From: an uncultured Spirochaetaceae bacterium
GTDB taxonomy: Bacteria; Spirochaetota; Spirochaetia; Treponematales; Treponemataceae
DNA: 64,000 nucleotides
Assembly: GCA_902778325.1 (NCBI GenBank)
Contig: CACYWZ010000011.1
Location: 1-64,000 of the forward strand
Direction of reading: 5' to 3'
Part shown: positions 27,697 through 35,545 of the stretch, piece by piece
Layout of the letters: the number at the start of each line of letters is the position of its first letter
Numbering within the stretch: the first letter of the stretch is position 1
The notes under the pieces: generated by a model
What the model was told of the DNA's origin: nothing
Seen by the model: the letters and a program-made list of their open reading frames with translations, nothing else
Databases searched by the model: none
Translations under genes and position numbers: made by a program

Positions 27697-29136
27697 ATGG
27701 AAAACTTATCATACACACCAGAAGAGCCGATAGCTGCGATTGCGACTGCGCTTTCTCCTTCGGCTCTTGGCATTATTCGCACATCGGGCAAAGGTTCGAT
27801 AGAAAATGTGGCAAAAATCTTTTCACGACCCAAGGCGTTAACTGAGGCACAAGGCAACACAAAAATCTTTTCACGACCCAAGGCGTTAACTGAGGCACAA
27901 GGCAACACTATTGTTTATGGTTGGATTAGCGACGGCAAAGAAAAAATAGATGAAGTTTTAGTTAGTGTTTTCCGTTCGCCAAAAAGCTCTACTGGCGAAG
28001 ATATGGCAGAAATCACCTGTCATGGCGGTTCTGTTGTGGTAACAGCGATTTTCAATGCGCTTTTAGCAAACGGTTTTAGACAAGCTGAGAGAGGCGAGTT
28101 CACTTTCAGAGGCTACATAAATGGCAAAACTGATTTGACGAAGGCAGAAGCGATAAAAGAAATCATCGACAGCCGTACTGATACGAGCAGAAGCCGTGCT
28201 GCGGGAAGGCTCGCGGGCTCTCTTTTTGCGGAAATTGACAGCGTAAAAAAACTGATTGTTGACACATTAGCGGCGGTTGAAGTTGAAATAGAATATCCAG
28301 AAGATGAGGAAACGATAGCCGACGCTTACGACACAAAAGACCTTGAAGAAGCGGTGAAGCGACTTGAAACGCTTGTGAAAAGCTGGAAGACTGAAAAGCT
28401 CTATCAAGACGGTGTACGCGTGGTTTTGTGCGGAAAGACTAACGCAGGGAAATCGAGCCTTTTTAATGCTCTTTTGAAAGAAGAGAGGGCAATCGTCAGC
28501 GATATTGAGGGAACGACGCGCGATTGGATTGAAAGCTGGGTTAGCTTTGACGGAGTGCCTGCGAGGTTGTTCGATACAGCGGGGCTTCGCGAAACTGATG
28601 ATGTGATTGAGGCGCGCGGCGTGGAGATGACGAGGGAACTTTCAAGCGACGCGGATATTATTTTGTATCTTTTGGACTCAAGCGCAGGCTTGACGGCGGA
28701 AGATGAGGCGTTTTTGCTTCATGCAAAAGAAAGCTATGAGGTGCCGCTTATTTTGATTTGGAATAAAGTCGATAAGCTGTCTTCTGAGCAGGAGAAAGTG
28801 AAAACGGACATTGTAGACGAAAAGAGCCAAGTGAAGATTTGTGCAAAAACGGGCTTGGGGATTGAAGAGCTTTCACACCTTGTAAAAGAGAAGTTATCTT
28901 TGCTTTCGACTTTGGACAGAGGCGCGGCTTTGGGTAGTGAGAGGCAAAAGAACGCTGTCGCTCAGGCTCTGGAAAGCATTTCGCATGCGCTTGAAGCAAC
29001 GAGGGCGGGCTATGCGCTAGACGCAGCGGTGCAGGATATGGAAGACGCGCTTGATTTCTTGGGCGAGGTTACGGGCGAGGTTACTAGCGAAGATGTGCTA
29101 GATTCGATTTTCTCTCATTTCTGCGTGGGGAAATAA
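27697..29136 (+). CDS. mnmE: tRNA uridine-5-carboxymethylaminomethyl GTPase MnmE
   Basis: MnmE, which with MnmG modifies the wobble uridine of several tRNAs. The 479-residue protein has the N-terminal folate-binding domain (TCHGG; ERGEFTFRGYINGK), a GTPase domain with G1 GKTNAGKSSL, the DTAGLRET switch and NKVDK, and the C-terminal FCVGK end that carries the catalytic cysteine. It is about 16 residues longer at the N-terminus than expected because KIFSRPKALTEAQGNT is repeated in tandem (codons about 40-71). The repeat lies in the dimerisation/folate domain. Function is probably retained, but this is not certain. Confidence 0.93.
   Translation: MENLSYTPEEPIAAIATALSPSALGIIRTSGKGSIENVAKIFSRPKALTEAQGNTKIFSRPKALTEAQGNTIVYGWISDGKEKIDEVLVSVFRSPKSSTGEDMAEITCHGGSVVVTAIFNALLANGFRQAERGEFTFRGYINGKTDLTKAEAIKEIIDSRTDTSRSRAAGRLAGSLFAEIDSVKKLIVDTLAAVEVEIEYPEDEETIADAYDTKDLEEAVKRLETLVKSWKTEKLYQDGVRVVLCGKTNAGKSSLFNALLKEERAIVSDIEGTTRDWIESWVSFDGVPARLFDTAGLRETDDVIEARGVEMTRELSSDADIILYLLDSSAGLTAEDEAFLLHAKESYEVPLILIWNKVDKLSSEQEKVKTDIVDEKSQVKICAKTGLGIEELSHLVKEKLSLLSTLDRGAALGSERQKNAVAQALESISHALEATRAGYALDAAVQDMEDALDFLGEVTGEVTSEDVLDSIFSHFCVGK
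27813..27908 (+). repeat. In-frame 48-bp tandem duplication inside mnmE
   Basis: Two identical 48-bp units, 27813-27860 and 27861-27908, each encode KIFSRPKALTEAQGNT. The junction at 27860/27861 coincides to within a base with the end of homology of the left mnmE fragment (26543), linking the duplication to the insertion event. Confidence 0.95.
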
Positions 29137-29266
29137 GAACAGACGAAAGAGCAACGCAGTGGATTTTCATCATCTTATGGAACTTCACAAACTAAAAGAC
29201 ATGAGAATCTATCCCACTGCCCGAGAAAAAAATTTTTACCACATTATTTCTACTTTGCTCTACAAA

Positions 29267-29303
29267 ATAAAAATGCTTTCTCGATACGGGAGAAAGCATT
29301 TTT
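29267..29303. terminator. Bidirectional terminator between mnmE and the GH18-like pair
   Basis: A 12-bp stem AAATGCTTTCTC/GAGAAAGCATTT (29271-29282 with 29290-29301) is flanked by A and T tracts, serving both convergent genes. The 130 bp between the mnmE stop and this hairpin contain nothing recognisable. Confidence 0.88.
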
Positions 29304-29326
29304 CAATATAAGACTGTATAAATAAA

Positions 29327-30511
29327 CTACTCAGCACCTGAAACTTCAAGCCACTTCCAATATTCGCTGTCTTCTTGACCGACACGCCAGAAAGCAAGAT
29401 TTTTTATTCCAAGGTCTTTGTAAAGCCTCGTTCGCTCCACAAGAGATTTTTCGTCCTCAAAGTAGCCCGTAATATCGATTTCCTTCTTGAACTTGAAAAA
29501 TGGGACGCCCTCATCGCGCTCAACACTGTGAATATTGTTTTCGCTCATAAGGCGATTTATCCCCGAAAAATAATAAGCCTTATTCGTCGTGAAATCTCCC
29601 CAAGTCCGACCATAAAACGGCAAACCCATAACCAGCTTTTCGCTCGGAATAACACTCGCTGAGTATTCGCCAACCTTCTTGCTCCACGGCATCGACGCAA
29701 TAGAGCCTGGCTCGCTCGTTGACCAATGCTCATCGTAGGCCATAACAATAACCTTATCCACTATTTTTGCAATGTCGCGATAAGAGTAAACATCGCCCTT
29801 TATCGTCTTTATGCGAGCAGGAAGCGCAACAGAAAGGATTTTGCCGTTCAAGCCCTTTTTGAGAAGCGTGAGAAAATCCAAAAAGTTCTTGCCGTCGCGG
29901 GCTGGAACAAGTTCGTAGTCGATTTGAAGCCCGTCGTAATTTGCAGCCGCTGCAATAAGCGACTTCACAAGCCTGTCGCGAACAGGATAAGACGGGTCAA
30001 GCACGAAATGCGTAAGCGAACGACTTTCGCAAGTCGAAACAAGATGAACACGACCAGAAAACGCCGCAAAATTGTCGCTCAAGTTCAAAACCTCAAGCTC
30101 GCCATAAGCGTTCACATCCGCAGAAAAATATCCGATGTCGCTAATCGGCATATCATAGTCAAACTCTTCCTCGCGCTTTGCCATGACGTATCCCCAAACC
30201 TCGTCAAAGCCCATTGCCTCACCAGAAAGGCTTTCCCGCTGATAAGATGCGCCCAAGTTTTGCTCGAAGTCCCATTCCGTCGTTTTGTCAGCGCCCTCAA
30301 GACTTTCACCGCTGTCGTTTGTTTTATCTTCAGTCATCTCCTGTTGCTTTTCAAGCGAAACCAAAGTCGCAGCGCGCTTTTTTTGCGACAGGCGCACACA
30401 AAAAAACACAACAACAGCCACAACCAAAAGCCCTGCGATATAAAAAACAAGAGCAAGCATCAACTTATAAGGGTCTTCAGCCCAATCTTTTTTGTTTTTC
30501 TCCGTTTCCAA
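29327..30511 (-). CDS. Membrane-anchored GH18-like glycosidase family protein
   Basis: A 394-residue protein with one N-terminal membrane helix (about 17-40), a Lys/Glu/Ser-rich linker and a GH18 TIM barrel. The catalytic strand reads YDGLQIDYE, keeping the D-x-D-x-E spacing of active chitinase-like enzymes. YDEHWSTSEPGSIASMPW and VMGLPFYGRTW match the YaaH/SleL branch that acts on peptidoglycan or N-acetylglucosamine polymers. It probably works at the cell surface or in the periplasm. It follows a paralogue on the same strand and may have arisen with it by tandem duplication. Confidence 0.87.
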   Translation of the reverse strand: METEKNKKDWAEDPYKLMLALVFYIAGLLVVAVVVFFCVRLSQKKRAATLVSLEKQQEMTEDKTNDSGESLEGADKTTEWDFEQNLGASYQRESLSGEAMGFDEVWGYVMAKREEEFDYDMPISDIGYFSADVNAYGELEVLNLSDNFAAFSGRVHLVSTCESRSLTHFVLDPSYPVRDRLVKSLIAAAANYDGLQIDYELVPARDGKNFLDFLTLLKKGLNGKILSVALPARIKTIKGDVYSYRDIAKIVDKVIVMAYDEHWSTSEPGSIASMPWSKKVGEYSASVIPSEKLVMGLPFYGRTWGDFTTNKAYYFSGINRLMSENNIHSVERDEGVPFFKFKKEIDITGYFEDEKSLVERTRLYKDLGIKNLAFWRVGQEDSEYWKWLEVSGAE

Positions 30512-30534
30512 AAAATTCTCCTTTTGTTTGTTTT

Positions 30535-31638
30535 TCAGCGAAGCGTCTGAAGCGCAAGAACAAAATCATAGTTTCCCTGCCCTTCCCTTTTCGTCTGATG
30601 AAAGATTGCGCGAACAAGAGATTTTCGCTCAGGAACGATTTTTATCCATTTCCAAAACGAAGATTCCTCAAACCCGACGCGCCAAAAGCCTATTTTCCCG
30701 ATGCCCATCTGCTCGTACATTCGGCAGCGCTCCACAAGAGAATAATCGTCCTCGTAGTAGCAAGTGACAGAAACTGGCACCGTAAAAGAAAAATGCGGAA
30801 TTCCTTTCGTCCGCTTTATCTCAGGCTTTCCGTTCTCCCGCCAAATGCGCTTCACACCAGAATGATAAAACGCCCTGTTCCACGTCCGTCCCCACGTCCG
30901 TCCGTACGAAGGAAGCCCGATTACAAGTTTTTCGGCTGGAATGACCGTTTTTGCATAAGAAGCGATTTTCTTGCACCAATCCATAGACGCGATAGAGCCC
31001 GGCGCGCTCGTTGACCAGTGCTCATCATACGCCATAATGAAAACGCGGTCGCAGAGAGCAGCAATTTTTGGATAATGATAAATATCGTCGCTGATTGTCC
31101 TCATTCTTGCAGGAACAGCCACAGAAAAGATTTTTCCGCGCGGAAGACGCTTCCTGATTTCCTCCAAGAACGTCAGAAAGTTTTGCGCATCACGGCCTGG
31201 AATGTACTCATAATCAATCTGAAGCCCGTCAAAACTCTCCGCTTCCCTCACCAAATCACTGATGAGCTTTTCACGAAGCGGAAAATCTGGACTTATCGCA
31301 AAATGCGAAAGACTTCTCCCGTCACAGCTCGTAACGAGGTGGACTCGCCCTTTGTAAGAAGAAGGAATCTTTGAGCGCTTTGGCACACCAACAAGCTCGC
31401 CATAAGTATTGACCGTCGCCGAAAAATATCCCACGTCAGTAATCGGACTTTTTGCATCGAACTCGTTTTCAAGCCCTTCCATAACGTAACCCCACACCTC
31501 CGAGAACGCGCAAGGCTCGCCTTTTATCTCACTTCCTTCAATGTCAGTAGCAAAACAAAAACAAGAGCCAAAAATCAAAATCAGCACAAGGAAAGCGGTT
31601 TTGAACAAAGAAATAAACTCTCTCAAAAATGTCCTCAC
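30535..31638 (-). CDS. Secreted GH18-like glycosidase family protein
   Basis: A 367-residue paralogue of the downstream gene. It has a cleavable signal peptide (hydrophobic stretch about 14-30), the catalytic strand FDGLQIDYE, YDEHWSTSAPGSIASMDW and VIGLPSYGRTWG. Its start overlaps the stop of the ModF-like ATPase gene by 4 nt (ATGA), so it is translationally coupled to it. The neighbour lies 23 nt downstream. The C-terminal 30 residues are basic and not part of the barrel. Confidence 0.87.
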   Translation of the reverse strand: MRTFLREFISLFKTAFLVLILIFGSCFCFATDIEGSEIKGEPCAFSEVWGYVMEGLENEFDAKSPITDVGYFSATVNTYGELVGVPKRSKIPSSYKGRVHLVTSCDGRSLSHFAISPDFPLREKLISDLVREAESFDGLQIDYEYIPGRDAQNFLTFLEEIRKRLPRGKIFSVAVPARMRTISDDIYHYPKIAALCDRVFIMAYDEHWSTSAPGSIASMDWCKKIASYAKTVIPAEKLVIGLPSYGRTWGRTWNRAFYHSGVKRIWRENGKPEIKRTKGIPHFSFTVPVSVTCYYEDDYSLVERCRMYEQMGIGKIGFWRVGFEESSFWKWIKIVPERKSLVRAIFHQTKREGQGNYDFVLALQTLR

Positions 31639-33224
31639 TCACTTTCCAAAATGCGATACATCGGGCTTTCCCCTGGGTGCAGCTCAAGAATGTGCTTTTC
31701 AGCCTTCAAGACTTCAGTCGGGTCGTGCGTAACATGCAAAATCGTCGTTGTGCCGCTTTCAGCCACAATTTCCATCAAATCAAGAATCTTTTGTCTGAAA
31801 TCCTCGTCCAAGCCGTGACAAGGCTCGTCCAAAATCAAAAGAGGCGGTTGCTTTACAGCAGCGCGAAGAATAAGAATCGCACGCTGCTCGCCATAACTCA
31901 AAGAGCCAAAACTTTCGCCCTCACGCCCAGAAAATCCGCCGAGAGCAAGCCATTTTCGAGCCGCCTGAACTTCAATGTCGGTTTTCTGCTCGTAAAGCCC
32001 GATGGAATCGTGAAAACCAGAAATAATGACGCTTTCCAAGTCAAAACCGCCAATCATACGATAATCAACGTGCAGGCGGTAGCTGACAATACCCATTTTC
32101 GCCTTGATATCCCAAATCGTCTCGCCCGTTCCGCGCCTTTTTCCAAAAAGACGCACATCATTTGCATAAACCTGCTGATTATCGCCCGTGACAAGCTCCA
32201 AAAGCGTCGTCTTTCCAGAGCCGTTTGGACCGCGAATGAGCCAATGCTCGCCCTTGAAAACAGTCCAATCGATATTATCCAAAACCTTGTGCCCGCTCCA
32301 GCCGACATTGACGCCGTGAAACTCCACAAGAGGCGTTTTTTCCTGAATTTCGTGCTTGACACAAATCACGTCGTCTTTTTGAATCTTTGAAAGCTCTGAG
32401 GCGAAAGCGCTTTTCTCGCCGTCGCGCTTCTCGGCCTTTTCACGCTCCCTCTTTTGCAAAAGAAGCGCGTAATCGTCGCGAGAGCCGCAGAACGACACAC
32501 GATTGTGCGAAAACTCAAGAACACGGTTTATCCCCGACGGAATCTCAGTCATTCGCTCCATGCAAAGAATAACATGCGGGAAAGCGCCGTCGTTTTTTTC
32601 GCTTTTTTGGCGCGAGACAACCGTGTCGAAGAACTCAAGAAGGATTTTTCGGCTTTCCGCGTCCAAACCTGCGAACGGGTCGCTCAAAATCAGCAATTTT
32701 TTTCCGGAAAGAAGCGCGCGGCACAAAAGAGTGCGCCTGATTTCGCCCGTCGACATAAATTTTAGCCCGCGGTCAAGGATTTTCTCAACCCCGCACAACT
32801 TCACCTGAGGAAGCGTCTCAAGCCGCTTTGCGACATCAGAAAGCGGCGCATTTTTCGCAGTCTTGTCGCCGAGAGCCTCCGCAATAAAGCGCCTGCCCGT
32901 CCGTCCTTCGTCGATTCTGTCCATATAATCGCTCTCATCGCTCTCCCGCTCCTCCTCGATTAAAGAAGCAGCCGCTTCAAGCGACACCACCTCGACGCTT
33001 CCTTCAAACGCCGACGAAAAAAGAGCGACGTCCGTTCCCGACGCGTTCGGAACAAAGTGGCGGGAAGAAGAAGAAAGCGCCTTGATGAAATCCTCTTTTC
33101 CGCTTCCGTTCGCTCCCGTAACGAGCCACGCTTCACCACTCTTAAAATGCCAGTCGATTTTTTCGATAATCGTTTTCGAAGTGCTAGAAACCCTGCAATT
33201 TTCAATGCTTATAAAATCAGCCAT
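31635..33224 (-). CDS. Duplicated ABC ATPase, ModF/PhrA-like
   Basis: A 529-residue soluble protein with two ABC ATPase domains and no membrane segment. Domain 2 has an orthodox Walker A (GPNGSGKTTLLE, near 354-365), a signature GSLSYGEQRA and LLILDEPCHGLD. Domain 1 has GANGSGKEDFIKA, where the residue after the Walker lysine is Glu instead of Ser/Thr, and a weaker signature (MSTGEIRRT). Such double ATPases (ModF of E. coli) have an unclear, possibly regulatory, role. It heads an operon with the two GH18-like genes. Confidence 0.85.
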   Translation of the reverse strand: MADFISIENCRVSSTSKTIIEKIDWHFKSGEAWLVTGANGSGKEDFIKALSSSSRHFVPNASGTDVALFSSAFEGSVEVVSLEAAASLIEEERESDESDYMDRIDEGRTGRRFIAEALGDKTAKNAPLSDVAKRLETLPQVKLCGVEKILDRGLKFMSTGEIRRTLLCRALLSGKKLLILSDPFAGLDAESRKILLEFFDTVVSRQKSEKNDGAFPHVILCMERMTEIPSGINRVLEFSHNRVSFCGSRDDYALLLQKREREKAEKRDGEKSAFASELSKIQKDDVICVKHEIQEKTPLVEFHGVNVGWSGHKVLDNIDWTVFKGEHWLIRGPNGSGKTTLLELVTGDNQQVYANDVRLFGKRRGTGETIWDIKAKMGIVSYRLHVDYRMIGGFDLESVIISGFHDSIGLYEQKTDIEVQAARKWLALGGFSGREGESFGSLSYGEQRAILILRAAVKQPPLLILDEPCHGLDEDFRQKILDLMEIVAESGTTTILHVTHDPTEVLKAEKHILELHPGESPMYRILESE

Positions 33225-33370
33225 ATTTTTTCTTCCTTTTGATTACTTTCTCAAAATTATATCACGAAAAACGCCGTATTCGATAAAAAATCCGAAAAAA
33301 ACATCTCTAAAACTCTTCCTCCGACACCAGAAAGGCCTTTATCTGATTTGACAAAAAATATCGAAAGAGC

Positions 33371-33852
33371 AAAACAGCCTTTGCAAAATCTTGGAAATCT
33401 CATTTTCGCCAAAAGCGACTTTTATCAGACTGCAAATTTTGCTCAACAGGTGTTTTTCTTTTTATTTGCATTGCAAATTGATTTGACATTCTCTTTTTTG
33501 CGCTTTTTGCATTGCAAATTTCTTTGAAAATCGTGTTTTCATCTCGTTTGCATTGCAAATTAGTTGCAAAAAGATTTTCTGAGCGTTTTTGCACTGCAAA
33601 TTATTGATAAAAAAGATTTTCACTTTATTTGCAATGCAAATTCTTTTTCAAGGGCGCTATCGAAGAAATTTGCAAGTGTGGAAAGGGCGTTTTTTGAAAA
33701 AATGGCGTTTGTAAGTTTTTGGATTGTTCGAGAGTGAGGGCTTTGTCGAAAAGTCAGGGCGTTCAATGGACGACGGGGCGAAAATAGGGAAAATCTGGCT
33801 TTTGAAAAGGGCGTTTTGAGGGAAGAGCGGGATTTGTAAGGGCTTGGAAAGG
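33371..33852. repeat. Left 482-bp direct repeat with phased array 4a
   Basis: It is nearly identical to 35022-35504 (offset 1651-1652 bp, scattered substitutions). The first part holds a dyad array: TGCAAATT starts at 33431, 33472, 33513, 33554, 33595 and 33635 (41 bp each, last step 40), with the full dyad TTTGCATTGCAAATT in most units. The second part is an open stretch without a convincing gene. The repeat ends exactly where the antitoxin stop codon begins (33853). Confidence 0.92.
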
Positions 33853-34314
33853 CTAAAACTCGCCGTTTAGATACGCTCTTGTGATTATGTATGACGGCTC
33901 GTAGTACGCGCTGCAATTATAATTGTCGATTGTCTGGCAAATCGGGGAGTTATAGACTTCGACGATTCCTGAAACGTAATCCTCGGTGACTGAGGAGATT
34001 AGTCGAGCATAGACTTTGCCGATTTGTGTGGCGGAGGGAATCTGGGTGCATAGATTTTTGTCGACGGCTGTTATGTCGAACGAGCCGCTTTCAAGTTCGT
34101 ATTCCGAAATCCAATCCGCTTCGACTTGCAGAGGGTTCATGCAATGGAGAGTGTTTGCACAGCTTATGAGGTGATAAAGATTGTCAGCGCCGATTTTGTT
34201 CACGACATACGCATTTCTTTGATTGAGTTTCCGTGCTACTCGCTCAATCATATAGCATGTGAAATACAAATCGTCGAAAGTCAGCTCTTCGTCGCCGAAA
34301 TATTTGTTCTTCAT
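33853..34314 (-). CDS. Probable antitoxin partner of the DUF3990-type toxin
   Basis: A 153-residue protein, MKNKYFGDEELTFDDLYFTCYMIERVARKL... The segments DLYFTCYMIERVAR, HLISCANTLHC and YNCSAYYEPSYI are strongly patterned and look conserved, but I cannot name a characterised family. It overlaps the upstream toxin gene by 4 nt (ATGA), so translation is coupled, toxin first. Cognate proteins next to DUF3990 genes are generally proposed as antitoxins. This protein is longer than the small DUF3791 partners seen elsewhere, so it may represent a different antitoxin type. Confidence 0.6.
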   Translation of the reverse strand: MKNKYFGDEELTFDDLYFTCYMIERVARKLNQRNAYVVNKIGADNLYHLISCANTLHCMNPLQVEADWISEYELESGSFDITAVDKNLCTQIPSATQIGKVYARLISSVTEDYVSGIVEVYNSPICQTIDNYNCSAYYEPSYIITRAYLNGEF

Positions 34315-34769
34315 ACTTCGTAGCTCCTCAAAAACGTTATTGTCTGCAAGGATTTTTCTGTGCAGAACAAAATCTGGTGTGTCGGGTGCTTAAACTTTGC
34401 GAGTTCCCAAAATGCTGCTCTTGATATTCTGTTCGCCAAAAAATCTTCTACATAATCCCAAATTGTATCATCAGCCATAGGACCTTCCACAATGTCAAAA
34501 TTATGTTCTTTTCCAGTTCTGCAGTCTGCAATGAAATCAAGCCATTCTTCTGTCATTTCTGGAAAGATTTTCGTGTTGAGGTCAGAATTTTGCTCGTATT
34601 CATAAATATTTACGATATGGGGATTTCTTTTTATTGAAGCCCAGCGGATAGCCTGCTTTTCGAGTTTTGTGCAATAAAATCCGTAACCGAAATCTTTGTA
34701 AAATCCCTGTATCAAAATCTTCGGGTTTTCGACTTTCTGATTGCTGCCGTGATAAATCAACTCCGCCAT
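34311..34769 (-). CDS. DUF3990 family protein, putative ADP-ribosyltransferase-like toxin
   Basis: A 152-residue protein with the DUF3990 pattern: YHGS near the N-terminus, FGYGFYCTKLEKQAIRWA, a central DIVEGPMADDTIW, and HQILFCTEKSLQTI near the C-terminus. DUF3990 is related to the ADP-ribosyltransferase fold (His of YHGS would contact NAD), and members occur in toxin-antitoxin pairs; the enzymatic activity here is inference. There is no Shine-Dalgarno. The promoter TTGCAG-17-TATAAT ends 6 nt before the ATG, so the mRNA is likely leaderless. Confidence 0.75.
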   Translation of the reverse strand: MAELIYHGSNQKVENPKILIQGFYKDFGYGFYCTKLEKQAIRWASIKRNPHIVNIYEYEQNSDLNTKIFPEMTEEWLDFIADCRTGKEHNFDIVEGPMADDTIWDYVEDFLANRISRAAFWELAKFKHPTHQILFCTEKSLQTITFLRSYEV

Positions 34770-34775
34770 ATCGAA

Positions 34776-34804
34776 ATTATATCAAAGTTTTTAGTCTGCT
34801 GCAA
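34776..34804 (-). promoter_or_regulatory. Promoter of the toxin-antitoxin pair
   Basis: On the minus strand -35 TTGCAG (34799-34804) and a consensus -10 TATAAT (34776-34781) are 17 bp apart. The predicted +1 at 34769 is the A of the toxin start codon. Confidence 0.75.
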
Positions 34805-35021
34805 AGTTTTACTGCGATGACATTCAAAGGAAAAGCAGTACAAACAGGCATAAATAGCCGAAACTTTCTGAAAACATTTTTCAACGAAAACAATACGCCG
34901 TGTTCCAAAACAAGACTGACAAAGCCTCCGTGCTTGTCGGGTTTGGCATTATACGCCTGTAGATTTTCTCCACGCTGTCCTTGCAGCCTTTCTTTCTTTC
35001 AATATTGAATATCACTTGCCA
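34805..35021. other. Spacer upstream of the toxin promoter, no gene seen
   Basis: It lies between the toxin promoter and the right direct repeat. No convincing reading frame, RNA or repeat was found. It is present once only and therefore belongs to the inserted cassette rather than to the duplicated DNA. Confidence 0.4.
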
Positions 35022-35504
35022 AAAACAGCCTTTGCAAAATCTTGGAAATCTCATTTTCGCCAAAAGCGACTTTTATCAGACTGCAAATTTTATGTGACAA
35101 TCGTTTTTCGCTTTATTTGCATTGCAAATTAATTTGATATTCTCTTTTTTGTGATTTTTGCATTGCAAATTTCTTTGAAAATCGTGTTTTCATCTCGTTT
35201 GCATTGCAAATTAGTTGCAAAAAGATTTTCTAAGCATTTTTGCACTGCAAATTATCGATAAAAAAGATTTTTGATTTATTTGCAATGCAAATTCTTTTTC
35301 AAGGGTGCTATCGACTTAATTTGCAAGTGTGGAAAAGGCGTTTTTTGAAAAAATGGCGTTTGTAAGGTTTTGGATTGTTCGAAAGTGAGGGCTTTGGCGA
35401 AAAAGCAGGGCGTTCAATGGACGAAGGTGCGAAAAATCGGGAAAATCTGGCTTTTGAAAAGGGCGTTCCTTATCGCTGGCGGGATTTGTAAAGGCTTGGA
35501 AAGG
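35022..35504. repeat. Right 482-bp direct repeat with phased array 4b
   Basis: The partner of 33371-33852. TGCAAATT starts at 35082, 35123, 35164, 35205, 35246 and 35286 (41, 41, 41, 41, 40 bp). Differences from the left copy include substitutions in the spacers near 35091-35115 and 35308-35313. It ends 6 bp before the proS -35 box, so this copy is probably the original upstream region of proS. Confidence 0.92.
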
Positions 35505-35510
35505 GTGATA

Positions 35511-35539
35511 TTGAACGAAAATAGCGTTTTCGCTAAAAT
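35511..35539 (+). promoter_or_regulatory. Promoter of proS
   Basis: -35 TTGAAC (35511-35516), 17-bp spacer, -10 TAAAAT (35534-35539). The predicted +1 (35546) is the first base of the proS ATG, and no Shine-Dalgarno is present. Confidence 0.72.
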
Positions 35540-35545
35540 CAAACT

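Larger units (their letters stand above)
26544..27860. mobile_element. Insert of about 1.3 kb in the 5' region of mnmE
   Basis: The insert joins the left mnmE fragment at 26543/26544 and the resident gene at 27860/27861. It contains an immunity-like gene, a broken toxin remnant and a complete replacement promoter plus 5' end of mnmE, so the target gene stays expressed. A 47-48-bp stretch (KIFSRPKALTEAQGN coding) occurs at 26497-26543 and again at 27861-27908, just outside the insert, like a long target duplication or attachment core. No integrase is inside, so it may be a remnant or a passively mobilised cargo. Confidence 0.7.

Noticed and set aside
33421..33645. CRISPR array, because short repeats are separated by about 26-bp unique spacers
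   Set aside because: Repeats are only 12-17 bp and degenerate, spacers are shorter and AT-rich, no cas gene is near, and the motif changes completely between loci.
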